Source of the DNA: FEN-1297 sp021817845
GTDB lineage: Bacteria > Bacteroidota > Ignavibacteria > Ignavibacteriales > Ignavibacteriaceae
Length of the DNA stretch: 64,000 nt
Assembly (NCBI GenBank): GCA_021817845.1
Contig: JAKAFW010000009.1
Location: 1 to 64,000, forward strand
Reading direction: 5' to 3'
Of this stretch, positions 1 through 10,205 are shown in pieces; within the stretch, counting starts at the first letter, position 1; each line of letters opens with the position of its first letter. The notes beneath the pieces were generated by a model. The model saw only the letters and a program-made list of their open reading frames with translations, searched no databases and was not told the origin of the DNA. Made by a program: the position numbers and the translations under genes.

Positions 1-120
1 AATAATGCAATATATAGAAAATCAGGATGTTGAGAAAGAAGACGAAGATTTTCGGATAAGTGATTAGCCGAAGTCGGCTTTAGACGAACCTAAAGCTACC
101 GGCTTACAGCCGGTAGTTGT
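1..120 (+). mobile_element. Right end of an IS200/IS605-like insertion sequence
   Basis: An open frame enters from the left edge and stops at TAG 65-67; its last residues are acidic (VEKEDEDFRISD), which fits the C-terminus of a small Y1-type transposase, although too little is left to be sure. Immediately downstream are two compact perfect hairpins (66-79 and 96-116), the typical subterminal structure recognised by IS200/IS605 TnpA. The open frame of a PA14-domain protein resumes right after the second hairpin, so the element seems to have landed inside that gene. The exact right boundary cannot be fixed without an empty site. The family assignment rests mainly on the hairpins and the layout. 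Confidence 0.45.
66..116 (+). repeat. Paired hairpins at the IS right end
   Basis: Hairpin 1 is AGCCGA/TCGGCT (66-71 with 74-79). Hairpin 2 is CTACCGGCT/AGCCGGTAG (96-104 with 108-116), a perfect 9-bp stem with the 3-nt loop TAC. Both are directly visible. Their position just after the presumed transposase stop suggests transposon-end structures rather than a plain terminator, since no T-tract follows. Confidence 0.6.
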
Positions 121-140
121 TTACTTTAATAAAACAAAGT

Positions 141-395
141 AGGGTATATACTTTTTATTTAAACTCGGATGATGGGTCAAACTTATATATTGGTGATACT
201 TTACTAATTGATAATAATGGTGTCCATGGTATGATTGAAAAATCTGGAGAAATTGCTTTATCACGAGGATATTATCCGATTCGAATAACTTATTTCCAGG
301 GGATAGGAGGAAGTGGGTTGAAAGTAGATATGAAAGCACCTGGTATGGAAAAGAACGAAATACCACAGAACTTATTATTTCATAAAAAAAGATAA
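141..395 (+). pseudogene. Truncated PA14-domain fragment
   Basis: The frame encodes the C-terminal part of a PA14 domain: YTFYLNSDDGSNLYIGD, then a GVHGM segment, a GYYPIRITYFQ strand and a closing KVDMKAPGM strand. PA14 is a carbohydrate-binding beta-barrel commonly inserted in or attached to secreted glycoside hydrolases, and the GH3 enzyme downstream carries one. Here the 5' part of the domain and whatever preceded it are missing; the reading frame is only open upstream because it runs through the presumed IS end, with no ATG or ribosome site. It ends at a normal stop after a short basic tail. I read it as the 3' remnant of a gene cut by the IS200-like element. Confidence 0.6.
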
Positions 396-580
396 AACTA
401 TATTAATTTTATTTCACGGGATTAGGAAATGGAAAGAATAAGCAAAATAAAATTTAATTTTATCACTCTTCTGACTTGTCCGGGGGAAATTTTTAAAAAT
501 TAAGTTGTAGTTTTTAAATAACTTACGGAGGTAAAAACAGCAATTTGTCGCACTAACAGGCTTACCCCCTCCTCCGAACT

Positions 581-1797
581 ATGAAGTATTATATACGTAA
601 AGTAAAGACCACCTCTGATAGTATTGCTGCGGTGCAAATAATAAAATATGAAAACCGTAAACGTGTAGTCGTCAAGCATATGGGCTTTACCCATAACAAA
701 GATGAAGTCATTATATTCTGGAATAATGCTGAAAGATGGATTACCGAACAAACAAAACAAATTCCCTTGTTTACCCAACAAGAAGAACGTTTCATCTCGC
801 TTGAGCAATTCGAATATTTAGGATTTCAGTATACATTTTTATATGAGACGTTATACAAGCTGCAAGCAAGATTGGGTTACACGTGTTTTGGAAACAAACT
901 GCTTAACGATTTAATTACCATACACATTATCGAACCAGCTTCAAAATTACGCTCTCTTGAGCTATTGAAAACCTATTTTAACATAAAGTACCGGAGGCAA
1001 ACTCTTTACCAAATGCTTCCGGAGCTGCTAAAATTGAAAAATAAGATAGAAGAGCTAACGATTAAATTTGCCGTCAAGAAATTTGATTTTGACTTTGCAA
1101 TAGTGTTTTATGATGTAACCACATTATATTTTGAAACATTCAAAGCAGATGATTTTCGTAAGACTGGATTTTCTAAGGGCAATAAATCCAATCAACCACA
1201 AATTGTAGTTGGCTTGGTTGTTAACAAAGAAGGATTTCCAGTGGCTTATGAACTTTTTCCGGGAAACACATTTGAAGGACATACTCTTATTCCAATCATA
1301 AAGGACTTTAAGAAAAACACAACATAAAGAATTTAACGGTAGTAGCTGATGCTGCGATGATTAGCACTGATAATATTGATAACTTAAAAACAGCAGATAA
1401 ATATGAAATGGACAAACAAATTGCTAAGGCTAAGGAAATACTTCAGAGTCCCGGAAAATCAAAGAAGGTAAAATTTATAAAAACCACAGAAGCAAAAAAT
1501 GAATTGAACTCTGAGCTCATTAACAAAACAAATACCTTACTTGGCATTAAAGGTTATCATACTAATCTTGATGAAAAAACTTTCAGTAACGAACATGTTA
1601 CTGAGCGTTATCATCAACTTTATAAAATCGAACAAGCATATAGAATATCAAAACATGATTTGAAGACTCGTCCTATTTTTCATTTTAAGGAAGACCCGAT
1701 TAGACTTCACGTTCTAATTTGTTTCATGGCTTTATCTGTTCCAAAGTATATTGAAATAGAAACGAATATGTCAATACATGCTTTCCTTTTCATGTGA
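581..1797 (+). pseudogene. Decayed IS1634-family (IS4-like DDE) transposase
   Basis: The N-terminal part (581-1327) has the family start (MKYYIRKVKTT, VVKHMG) and the first catalytic Asp block FYDVTTLYFE followed by GNKSNQPQIVVGLVV. A single-base insertion in the A-run near 1313-1317 shifts the frame; restoring it reads on into TVVADAAMIS, the second Asp block. After NIDNLK the sequence jumps to YEMDKQIAKAKEIL, so roughly 60-70 codons appear to be deleted. The third acidic block (YHQLYKIEQAYRISKHDL) is present, but the protein ends prematurely at 1797, where the sequence passes straight into a GH78-like gene remnant. No right inverted repeat was found. The left end may lie around 478-490 (GACTTGTCCGGGGG), but this is a guess. 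The element cannot move by itself. Confidence 0.75.
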
Positions 1798-3025
1798 TGA
1801 TGATTCCTTAAATGAAATTTATTCGGCGGCAGTTCAAACATTCCGGCAAAATTCGGTTGATATTTTTGCCGACTGTCCTTCAAGAGAAAGAGGAGGATGG
1901 CTGTGCGACAGTTATTTTCCGCACAAGTTGCTCCGGAAGTTTCAGGTAACACTTTAGTTGAAAAAGATTTTCTAGAAAATTTTGCGCTTCCCGATTCCTT
2001 TCCGGATCTGCCTAAAGGAATACTTCCGGAATGTTATCCTGCCGACGTTATAGGCGGCGGTTTCATACCAAATTGGCCGCTTTGGTTAGTTCTCGAATTA
2101 AGTGATTATTATAAAAGGAGCCACGATGAAGGAATGATCCAACCGTATCACAAAAAAGTATATAATCTCTTAAATTATTTTAAGCATTTCGAAAATAAAG
2201 AAGGACTTTTGGAAAATCTTAACGGAACCGTTTTTATAAAATGGTCGAAAGCTAACGATTTTACGAAAGGCGTTAATTTCCCGACAAATATGCTGTGTGC
2301 CGCTGCTCTTGAGAAAGCAGGTAAATTTATACAATGAGAAAAAATTTATTTTAAAAGCTAAGAAAATTAGAAGATTAATCAGAAAAGAATCCTTCAACGG
2401 AAAATTTTTCGCTGATAATGCGATTAGAAAAAGCAATGGAGAATTAATGCGGACTTCTAATACATCCGAAACATGTCAATATTATGCTTTTTTCTTTAAT
2501 TTAGCCGATCCCCGTATTTATCCTCAATTATGGAATAAAATTGTGCATGAGTTCGGACCGGAAAGAGATGATAAAATTATCTAGCCAAAAGTTTATAAAT
2601 CTAATTTACTTGTCGGGATAATGTTGAGATTGGAATTGCTTGCGAGATATCATTATGAAAAGGAATTGTCATCCGAGATAAAAAAATATTTTTACGATAT
2701 GGCCGCATCTACGGGTACTCTCTGGGAAAATACGTATGACAATAAAAGAGCCAGCTGTAATCACGGGTTCACCTCCTTCGTAGCCCATTTATTAAACTCA
2801 AATATTTTGGGAATCAGACAAATAGATAATCAAAACAAAAAAATCAAAATTGTCTTTTCCGATCTCTCACTTAAAAAGTGTAAGGGCGCTATTGCAGCCG
2901 GAGGGGAAAAAATATGTTTATGTTGGAAAAAAAATAAAAATATTATAGAATATACTCTAAAGCTACCAAATGGTTACAGTGCACAAATTATAAACCGTAC
3001 AAAACTTAATCTCTTTAAAAATTAA
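1798..3025 (+). pseudogene. Decayed 3' half of a GH78-like (alpha-L-rhamnosidase-like) gene
   Basis: Starting directly at the IS junction, the frame reads into DCPSRERGGWLCDSYF, the family 78 catalytic-loop signature (DCPxRE..GW..D). Three lesions follow: one missing T in the TTTT run near 1915-1918, one extra base near 2327-2330, and an in-frame TAG at 2582-2584. Stitched together, it reads as an (alpha/alpha)6 barrel with WENTYDNKRASCNHGF and a C-terminal beta-domain ending at 3025. The N-terminal domains are absent, replaced by the truncated IS. The homologous stretch in the intact GH78 gene at 5706 is the block around its residues 516-528. Not expected to make active enzyme. Confidence 0.7.
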
Positions 3026-3126
3026 GAAAGACGGTTTTAATCAGAAAAACAGCGCTTAAATAAGCTCCATTATAATTTTTAAATGATAATTTAATCTAAT
3101 ACAAAACCAAAGGAAGGCAATTACAA

Positions 3127-5664
3127 ATGATGATAAATAGATTATTCATCGTCTTGGGCATCTCATTGACAATATTTGTAACAATTAATGCTCAACAGAT
3201 ACCACAGCAAAAAATAGCGAACGAAAAAATTGATACAAGAGTTGAAAATGTTATAAAACAAATGACACTTAAAGAAAAAATCAAAATGCTGGTCGGTGGC
3301 GGTCCTAGTGAATTTGAAGGAATTCCAAGACTTGGAATTCCCAATATGATTTGTTCCGACGGCCCGAGAGGACCCCATGGTCCCGTCGGTTATCCTGCAG
3401 GTATTAGCATAGGCGCTTCTTTTAATCCTGAATTGGTAAAAGAAGAAGCTACTGCTATAGGCAAAGAGTGCCGCGCGAAAGGTATAGGGATGCTTCTTGG
3501 ACCTGCCGTTAATATTAATCGCGATCCGTTAGGTGCCCGCTTCTTTGAATATTATACTGAAGACCCGTATTTAGATGCACAATTGACTGCCTCATTTGTG
3601 CAAGGTATTCAAAGCCAGCACGTTTCGGCTTGTGTTAAACATTTTGTTTGCAATAATAGAGATTGGAACCGTAATAATTACATGTCTATAGTAGACAAGC
3701 GAACTTTACATGAAATTTATTTTCCCGCATTCAAGGCAGGTGTTGAAGAAGGCCATACCTTAGGCATTATGACAGCCGCCAACGGAGTGAATAACGAATT
3801 TTGCAGCGACAGTCATTATCTCTTGACGAATATCTTAAAAGACAGATGGGGATTTAAAGGATTTGTTATAACCGATTGGCTTGGTACCCGTTCGACTAAA
3901 AAAGCAGCCATGGCAGGTTTGGATATATCAATGCCATATTCCGAAAATTCACTATTTGGCAAACCTTTGCTTGAAGCAGTTCAAGCAGGAGAAGTTCCCA
4001 TTAGCGTAATCAATGATAAAGTTCGCCGGATATTAGGGGTAATGGCATGGGCAGGAAACTTAGACAAAGGGGGTATAAAAGCCACTGGCTCGTTTGATAC
4101 AACATCTCATGAAGAAATAGCTCTCAAAGCTGCCGAAGAGGGGTTGGTATTACTTAAAAATAATAATAAAGTTTTACCGTTGGATAGAAAGAAAATAAAA
4201 GAAATACTTGTGTTAGGCCCAAATGCAAACAAAAGATTTTGCGTTATTGGGTTGGGAGGAAGTTCATGGGTAGATTCACCTGATGAAGTTACGGTGTTAA
4301 AGGGGATTAAAGATTTAGCAGGCTCTAATGTAAAAGTTAAATACTTTTCGACGAATGAATTAGGGGGATTTCAGCAGATAGATAAGAAATATTTAAAGAC
4401 AGATGACGGCAAGAATGGATTTACGGCGAAGTATTATAATGGGGAAATAAGTGATAAGCCTGTTATTACAAGATTTGAAAAGAATGTTGATTTCAATTGG
4501 GAGATGCGATCGCCAGATATAGAAAAAATAAATTCGGATAATTTCAGCGCGCAGTTTACAACCAATATAATACCTCCGATAACCGGCACTTATGTATTAA
4601 GGGTTAAAGCCGATGATAATGCCTGGATATTTGTAGATCGTCAAGGGGGCGCCCCAATTGCAGTAAGCGATAAAAATAAAGGAATCGGCGAGGCAACGGC
4701 TACGGTTCAAATGGTTAAAGGAGAGCCGTTTTTTATTCGAATAGACTATCATGAAAATACCGGAGATGCAAGCTGCTTCCTTGACTGGCAGATGCCGAAA
4801 GATAAAAATATAGTAGAAAAAGAGACAAGAAGCCTTGATAAGGAAGTTATGAATGCCAATGCGGTGGTTTTTGTGGGCGGAATAGATCACAGTCTAGACT
4901 CTGAAGGGCGAGATCGATTAAATATAGATTTTCCTAAATCTCAACAAGATATAATTAATCATATTGGTAAAATAAATCCAAACACGGTTGTTGTTTTAAT
5001 AAACGGATCTCCACTTGAATTGGGAGGATGGATAAATAATGTGCCTTCAGTTCTTGAGGCATGGTACGGAGGAAGCCGGGCAGGTACTGCTGTGGCAAGC
5101 GCATTGTTCGGTGATGTAGATCCGTCGGGAAGACTGCCATTCACCTGGCCTAAAAGACTTGAAGATAGTCCATCGCATGCCGTTGGCAGTGAAAATAAAG
5201 ACTTTGTTTATTACAAAGAAGGCATACTTGAAGGCTATAGATATTATCTTACTAAAAATGTAAAGCCGGAATTTCCGTTTGGTTACGGGTTGAGTTATAC
5301 AAATTTCAAATACATAAAACTGAAAATTGTCAAAAAGAACGACATTATAACTGCAAGAGTAGAGGTAAAGAATACAGGGAAACGTTATGGAGCTGAAGTT
5401 GTGCAGCTTTATGTCCATGCAGAAAAACCTTCAGTAGAAATGCCATTACGTCAGCTTAAAGGATTTCAAAAGGTATTTTTGAAACCGGGAGAGACAAAGG
5501 AAGTTTCATTAACACTGAGTCCGGTTGATTTTGCGTTCTATGATGTTAACAAAAAAGCTTGGCATGTAGAAGAAGGAAAGTATGATATACAAATCGGATC
5601 GTCATGTGCAGATATTAAACTGTCTCAGCCGATAAAGATGGATGAAAAAATTATAAAAGATTAA
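3127..5664 (+). CDS. Exported GH3 glycosidase with inserted PA14 domain
   Basis: 845 residues, with a signal peptide in the first 22 or so (hydrophobic run ending INAQ). The order is a GH3 N-terminal TIM barrel, with KHFVCNNRDWNR and the nucleophile Asp250 in VITDWLG; a GH3 C-terminal alpha/beta domain interrupted at about 435-560 by a PA14 domain (FTAKYYNGE through CFLDWQMP); and a fibronectin-like end (VVQLYVHAEKPSVEMPLRQL). GH3 enzymes of this PA14 type are retaining exo-glycosidases, mostly beta-glucosidases, some active on beta-xylosides or alpha-L-arabinosides; the substrate cannot be read from sequence. An AGGAAGG ribosome site lies upstream. First intact gene of the same-strand hydrolase array, 41 bp before the GH78 gene. 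Confidence 0.9.
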   Translation: MMINRLFIVLGISLTIFVTINAQQIPQQKIANEKIDTRVENVIKQMTLKEKIKMLVGGGPSEFEGIPRLGIPNMICSDGPRGPHGPVGYPAGISIGASFNPELVKEEATAIGKECRAKGIGMLLGPAVNINRDPLGARFFEYYTEDPYLDAQLTASFVQGIQSQHVSACVKHFVCNNRDWNRNNYMSIVDKRTLHEIYFPAFKAGVEEGHTLGIMTAANGVNNEFCSDSHYLLTNILKDRWGFKGFVITDWLGTRSTKKAAMAGLDISMPYSENSLFGKPLLEAVQAGEVPISVINDKVRRILGVMAWAGNLDKGGIKATGSFDTTSHEEIALKAAEEGLVLLKNNNKVLPLDRKKIKEILVLGPNANKRFCVIGLGGSSWVDSPDEVTVLKGIKDLAGSNVKVKYFSTNELGGFQQIDKKYLKTDDGKNGFTAKYYNGEISDKPVITRFEKNVDFNWEMRSPDIEKINSDNFSAQFTTNIIPPITGTYVLRVKADDNAWIFVDRQGGAPIAVSDKNKGIGEATATVQMVKGEPFFIRIDYHENTGDASCFLDWQMPKDKNIVEKETRSLDKEVMNANAVVFVGGIDHSLDSEGRDRLNIDFPKSQQDIINHIGKINPNTVVVLINGSPLELGGWINNVPSVLEAWYGGSRAGTAVASALFGDVDPSGRLPFTWPKRLEDSPSHAVGSENKDFVYYKEGILEGYRYYLTKNVKPEFPFGYGLSYTNFKYIKLKIVKKNDIITARVEVKNTGKRYGAEVVQLYVHAEKPSVEMPLRQLKGFQKVFLKPGETKEVSLTLSPVDFAFYDVNKKAWHVEEGKYDIQIGSSCADIKLSQPIKMDEKIIKD

Positions 5665-5705
5665 TAGGTCATATCTATAACACAATTTTAAGCGAGATAA
5701 TAAGG

Positions 5706-8558
5706 ATGGCAAGAAGTATTCGACTACTATTTTTATTCGTGATCATTTTCGGTCACACGGTTTTAGGTAATCCTGTCTTAAAAGGGGAAATATCTCCCGC
5801 TAAGTTAAAATGCGATTATTTAACAAATCCCATAAACGTAGATGAGTTAAACCCCAATTTGAGTTGGGTGTTGAAATCAATAAACCCTAAGGACAGAAAC
5901 CTAAGCCAGTCTTCCTACCGTTTACTTGTTGCTTCCAGCAAAAAGCTTCTTAACAAGAATTACGGCGATTTGTGGGATACCGGAATAATTAAATCCTCTA
6001 ATTCGACGCACGTCATATACGAAGGAAAGCAATTACATTCCAGAGAGAGATGTTTCTGGAAAGTGCAGGTATTCGATCAAAATAACGAAGCATCGAATTG
6101 GTCGTCGACAGCAGAATGGGAGACGGCTCTTTTGAAAAAGAAAGACTGGGCGGGATCTGATTGGATTGGTTTGAAAAAAGACAATAGAGATTCTCCTTTA
6201 AGTTCACGACCTTTTCAGACTTCCGGGATGAAAGAACCTGTTTTGGAATCAACGCATGCTTCCCCTTTGTTAAGAAAAGAATTCAAAGTTACAAAGCAGA
6301 TAAAGAATGCTACAGCCTACGTTGCGGGTTTGGGTTATTATGAGTTTTATTTAAATGGAAAGAAAATCGGAGATCATGTCCTGGATCCCGGACAAACCAA
6401 CTATGATGTTTTTTCTCTTTATGTAACCTATGATATTACCAAAGAGTTAAAGAACGGTGAGAATGCAATCGGTGTAATGCTCGGCAACGGGTTTTACGGG
6501 CAGAACATTGCTTTTGCCAGCTGGCTTGAATACGGGAAACCCCGGCTGAGGTGTAAAATCTGGATTAAATATAAAGATGGTTCGGAAGATACAATAGTAA
6601 CAGATCAGAGTTGGGAAGCTTCGACCGGACCTATTATGTACGATAACGTGTATGCCGGTGAAAGCTACGATGCAAGAAAAGAAATGGAAGGCTGGGATAA
6701 GCCCGGTTACAACGATTCTTTCTGGCAGAATGCGGAATTAGTAAAAGCTCCTAACGACAGCCTGCGCTCACAAAAGCTTCCTCCTATAAAAAAAATAGAG
6801 ACTATTAAACCAATTAATATATTCCGGGCAAATGACGGAAATTGGATAGTAGATCTCGGTCAAAATATTGCGGGCTGGGCAAAGATCAAAATTAAAGAGA
6901 AACGCGGAACGCAAATAACGATGCGGTTTGCGGAAAATTTGAAACCTGACGGGAATGAATTAGATTTTTCATCACTCGGGCATTTTGCTACCGGCGTTTT
7001 TCCGACTAATATCTATGTATGTAAAGGTAACGGTTGGGAAGAATGGGAACCAAGGTTTACATACGCAGGATTTCGATATATTGAAATCTCCGGTCTTTCA
7101 AAAAAACCAACAGAAGAAACCGTACAAGGAATTGTAGTGCACACATCTGTTAAAAGGATAGGACATTTCGTATCATCTAATCAGATGCTGAATAAAATTT
7201 ACAATGTTTCCTTATGGACTATAGTCGATAATTTACATAGCATTCCAACAGATTGTCCGGATAGAGAAAAATGTGGCTGGCTGGGTGATGCCCATACTAC
7301 GGCGGTAACTGATTTGTACAACTTCGATATGTATAGATTCTATGCAAAATATTTGAGAGACATCCTGAGTCAATTAGGAAGAGGAGAAGAGACATATAAA
7401 CATGAGCCGGCAACACCGGGAATACCCACAAACATTGCACCTGGAAGACGTATTTGCCAGGAAGCAAGAGTAGATTGGGGTGCCGCAATTGTGCTGCTCC
7501 CGTATTACTTATATCAATACGACGGGAATATCCGTCCATTTAAAGAATTTTATCCTCACATGAAAGACTTTGTAAAATATACCGAAAGATATGAATCTCC
7601 CGATGGAATAATTCAAAACGGATACGGTGATTGGTGTCCTCCAGGCGGTAACGAGAAAATGGAATGTCCTCCTGAACTTTCATCAACAGCTTTATTTTAC
7701 AGGATGTTGGACATCCTTAGCCAGGTTTCCCCAAAACTTAATGATAATGATTATTCGAAATGGTGTACAGCAAAAAAAGACTCTGTTAAAAATGATTTTA
7801 ATAAAGTCTATTTTAAACTGATTCCGGGAACAAATTATCGGGGTTATGGAAGTCAGACTGCAGACGTAATGGCGTATAGTTTCGGCATGGTTCCGGAAGA
7901 TAAACTGAAATCTTTTGCCGAAGGGCTTATTTATGATATAGACCATCTGCATAACGGTCATATTACTACAGGTATTCACGGACAACGATATATTTATACT
8001 GTATTATGCAAATTAGGTTATTCAAAAGTTGCATATAAATTAATGACGGAACCTACGTTTCCCAGTCTTGCGTATACGATATCCTGCGGTTTCACAACTT
8101 GGCCCGAAGTACCTCTAGAGTATAAAAACAGAGACGTCAAGAGGAGCAGCTCTTTTAATCATCCAATGCAATCGGGATTTGCAGCTTTTTTTCACGAAGG
8201 CATAGGAGGTATCGAACCGGATTTAACTGACCCCGGTTTTAAGCATTTTGAATTAAAGCCATACTTTATAGACGAACTTAACTGGGTAAAGTCAGACTTC
8301 GATTCCTATTACGGTAAAATAAAAAGCGAATGGAAAAGAAAAGGCGGCGATTTTATTTGGGATATTGAAGTTCCGGTTAATACGACCGCAGAAGCTTACA
8401 TCCCCGCAATGAATACGCGAAATGTTTTTGAGGGCGGAATTACTTTAAAAAATAAACCTGAAATTAAATATATAAAATCGATAAATGGCCGTTCAATTTT
8501 TGAATTGGGCTCCGGTAGTTATCATTTCGTATCTAAAATAAATTCCGGGAAAAAATAA
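5706..8558 (+). CDS. Exported GH78 alpha-L-rhamnosidase
   Basis: 950 residues with an N-terminal signal peptide (LLFLFVIIFGHTVLG). Domain order is that of family 78: a fibronectin-like N-domain (LSWVLKS, YRLLVASS, CFWKVQVFD), a carbohydrate-binding jelly roll (ATAYVAGLGYYEFYLNGKKIG), a beta-sandwich (WIVDLGQNIAGWAKIKI), the (alpha/alpha)6 barrel and a C-terminal beta-domain. The catalytic loop is DCPDREKCGWLGDA at 516-529, so the proposed general acid Glu521 and the supporting Asp516 and Asp528 are all present. The enzyme would remove terminal alpha-L-rhamnose from glycosides or rhamnogalacturonan-type chains outside the cytoplasm by inversion. A GH51-like scrap follows it before the next gene. 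Family assignment is secure; natural substrate is inference. Confidence 0.92.
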   Translation: MARSIRLLFLFVIIFGHTVLGNPVLKGEISPAKLKCDYLTNPINVDELNPNLSWVLKSINPKDRNLSQSSYRLLVASSKKLLNKNYGDLWDTGIIKSSNSTHVIYEGKQLHSRERCFWKVQVFDQNNEASNWSSTAEWETALLKKKDWAGSDWIGLKKDNRDSPLSSRPFQTSGMKEPVLESTHASPLLRKEFKVTKQIKNATAYVAGLGYYEFYLNGKKIGDHVLDPGQTNYDVFSLYVTYDITKELKNGENAIGVMLGNGFYGQNIAFASWLEYGKPRLRCKIWIKYKDGSEDTIVTDQSWEASTGPIMYDNVYAGESYDARKEMEGWDKPGYNDSFWQNAELVKAPNDSLRSQKLPPIKKIETIKPINIFRANDGNWIVDLGQNIAGWAKIKIKEKRGTQITMRFAENLKPDGNELDFSSLGHFATGVFPTNIYVCKGNGWEEWEPRFTYAGFRYIEISGLSKKPTEETVQGIVVHTSVKRIGHFVSSNQMLNKIYNVSLWTIVDNLHSIPTDCPDREKCGWLGDAHTTAVTDLYNFDMYRFYAKYLRDILSQLGRGEETYKHEPATPGIPTNIAPGRRICQEARVDWGAAIVLLPYYLYQYDGNIRPFKEFYPHMKDFVKYTERYESPDGIIQNGYGDWCPPGGNEKMECPPELSSTALFYRMLDILSQVSPKLNDNDYSKWCTAKKDSVKNDFNKVYFKLIPGTNYRGYGSQTADVMAYSFGMVPEDKLKSFAEGLIYDIDHLHNGHITTGIHGQRYIYTVLCKLGYSKVAYKLMTEPTFPSLAYTISCGFTTWPEVPLEYKNRDVKRSSSFNHPMQSGFAAFFHEGIGGIEPDLTDPGFKHFELKPYFIDELNWVKSDFDSYYGKIKSEWKRKGGDFIWDIEVPVNTTAEAYIPAMNTRNVFEGGITLKNKPEIKYIKSINGRSIFELGSGSYHFVSKINSGKK

Positions 8559-8920
8559 GTCCTTTCTTCGGCAAATTAAGTTTAACAATAAGGAGATAAT
8601 ATGTGCTTTCTTTCAAAATTACTCTCTCAATGAAATTAAAAATTTTTAATACTTTGAGAAAAATTACAACTGGAAAAGATTATAGTGAAAAGCAAAAGTG
8701 TACCTGCTATTATAAAAGTTAATTCTTTTGAAAAGCCGTTAAACGTAGCATCTAAAACCGAAAAGTTCAACTGCAGCGGGCCTGAATTCAAATATCAATT
8801 AAAGGCTAATTCTTTTACAATTATTAGAATTCTCGCAGAATAGTGCTGAATTAATTTATCCTCTAAAAATTTTGTCAAAACAAGAGACGTCTTAAAATAA
8901 AAGTGAGAGGAAGGAACTGA
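8559..8920 (+). other. Intergenic stretch holding a gene scrap
   Basis: No intact gene. It contains the 3' scrap described at 8658-8843 and the leader of the next gene, with a GAGAGGAAGG ribosome site just before 8921. The remainder is AT-rich and shows no hairpin or promoter that I can defend. Confidence 0.5.
8658..8843 (+). pseudogene. 3' scrap resembling a GH51 alpha-L-arabinofuranosidase
   Basis: An open stretch without a start codon, bounded upstream by a stop and ending at TAG 8841-8843. It reads PAIIKVNSFEKPLNV, then KFNCSGPEFKYQLK, then ANSFTIIRILAE. That pattern (conserved NSF..P, a short beta hairpin, and a final S.T..R strand) resembles the C-terminal beta-sandwich of GH51 arabinofuranosidases. 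Only about 55-60 residues survive, so the family call is tentative. It suggests an arabinose-releasing enzyme was once encoded between the rhamnosidase and GH43 genes. Confidence 0.45.
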
Positions 8921-10159
8921 ATGTTTAGAAATAAATTTTATTCTTTAGTAATTGTCATCCTTGGTTTTTGGCTGACAACTTCTGTTGCTCAAGTTGACAG
9001 CTTGAAATCTCAGGATATGCTACTGCTTAAGAGAATTGCTTCTTTGCGAAACGACCTGATTTTCGCACGAACCAAAAGTTTGAAAAATTTGACGTTGGCT
9101 AATCAGAACAAAGCAGCCGGTATAATTGAAGAACTTCTGAATCGTGCCGAACAGAAGATTTGGAATGTGCTTCCGAAGGGGAGATATGATTGGAGCTGGG
9201 CTGGCTTTGATAAACCAATTAATATGGTTGCCCAGGCAGAGGGATTCCTTAAAATACTCTCTTCAGGCAAGGATCCTTTTGAAGGAAGGTTCGCCGAACC
9301 GGGAGGTTATGTGGTAGACCATGCGCTCATAGAAAAAAATGGTGTGAGTCATTTGTTTTATATAAGGGGAGTAGCTGTTACAAATTGGCCTGAGTTTCCA
9401 CTTTATAATTTCGGACATGCTGTAAGCAAAGACTTGATAAACTGGCAGATAGAAAAACCTGTTCTACAGTGCCCGGATTCGGGCTGGGACGATTATCAGG
9501 TCTGGGCGCCTTATATTTTAAGGTATAACGGCAAATACTGGATGTTTTACGCCGGCGTTAACAAGAATAGTTGTGAAGCTATAGGCCTGGCAACATCCAA
9601 TAATCTTTATGACTGGAAACGCTATACTAAAAATCCAGTAATCAAAACAGGTCACTGGGGATTATGGGATTCAACTAAATGGTCGGATTGCCGTGACCCA
9701 ATGGTCTTACAAGATGGCGATACATTTTATTGTTACTACTGTGCCGGAAGAACCAATCCCAAAACTCAGACGCATGAATACTGTGTCGGTATTTCCAGTT
9801 CAAAAGATTTGTTAACGTGGAAAGATGAGGGCTTCATACGTCTTAAAAACAGTCTTGAAACGCCTCCCGAATCCCCATTTGTTGTAAAACGCAATGGAAT
9901 GTATTACCTCTTTTACACGAGTTACAAATATGGCACTGTCTATACGACCAGTCGGCATCCTGTAAATGGTTGGCATGAACTCCCTATAGATAAAATGAGA
10001 ATTATATCGGGAGTGTCGGCATCCGAAATTTATAGGACAGACGGTAAATGGTATATTTCATTTATTTCGCACATGAAAAACGGTTTGCACTTTTTTGAAA
10101 TTCGAAAGCTTATCTGGAATAAAGACGGAACAATTTCAACACAAAAGATTGAAAAATGA
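8921..10159 (+). CDS. Exported five-bladed propeller hydrolase (GH43/GH32-like)
   Basis: 412 residues with signal peptide (FYSLVIVILGFWLTTSVAQ). After a helical segment of about 80 residues comes a five-bladed beta-propeller of clan F/J type. Candidate acidic positions are Asp in YVVDHALIEKNG, Asp in the DCRDPMVLQDGD block (the RDP motif of GH32/GH43 enzymes), and Glu in PPESPFVVKRNG. Repeated strand motifs such as NGKYWMFYAG and NGMYYLFYTS mark the blades. Such proteins cleave arabinofuranosides, xylosides or fructosides; this one cannot be placed in a named subfamily by eye, so no substrate is claimed. The next gene starts 46 bp downstream, consistent with co-transcription. Confidence 0.75.
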   Translation: MFRNKFYSLVIVILGFWLTTSVAQVDSLKSQDMLLLKRIASLRNDLIFARTKSLKNLTLANQNKAAGIIEELLNRAEQKIWNVLPKGRYDWSWAGFDKPINMVAQAEGFLKILSSGKDPFEGRFAEPGGYVVDHALIEKNGVSHLFYIRGVAVTNWPEFPLYNFGHAVSKDLINWQIEKPVLQCPDSGWDDYQVWAPYILRYNGKYWMFYAGVNKNSCEAIGLATSNNLYDWKRYTKNPVIKTGHWGLWDSTKWSDCRDPMVLQDGDTFYCYYCAGRTNPKTQTHEYCVGISSSKDLLTWKDEGFIRLKNSLETPPESPFVVKRNGMYYLFYTSYKYGTVYTTSRHPVNGWHELPIDKMRIISGVSASEIYRTDGKWYISFISHMKNGLHFFEIRKLIWNKDGTISTQKIEK

Positions 10160-10205
10160 ATATTTCATATTAACTGTAACGAATAAAACTAAAGGCGAAA
10201 ACTTT

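Noticed and set aside
96..116. Ordinary rho-independent terminator
   Set aside because: The stem is strong but no T-run follows, and a second hairpin plus the transposase-like tail favour an IS end.
2582..2584. Possible stop-codon recoding (TAG here; TAA at 25817 and 26478)
   Set aside because: The stops occur in genes that also carry frameshifts or truncation, both TAA and TAG are involved, and all intact genes end normally at these codons. No recoding element or Pyl/Sec machinery was seen.
10095..10205. Longer N-terminus for the second GH78 gene
   Set aside because: It would overlap the preceding gene by 65 bp and bury the clear signal peptide that starts at ATG 10206.
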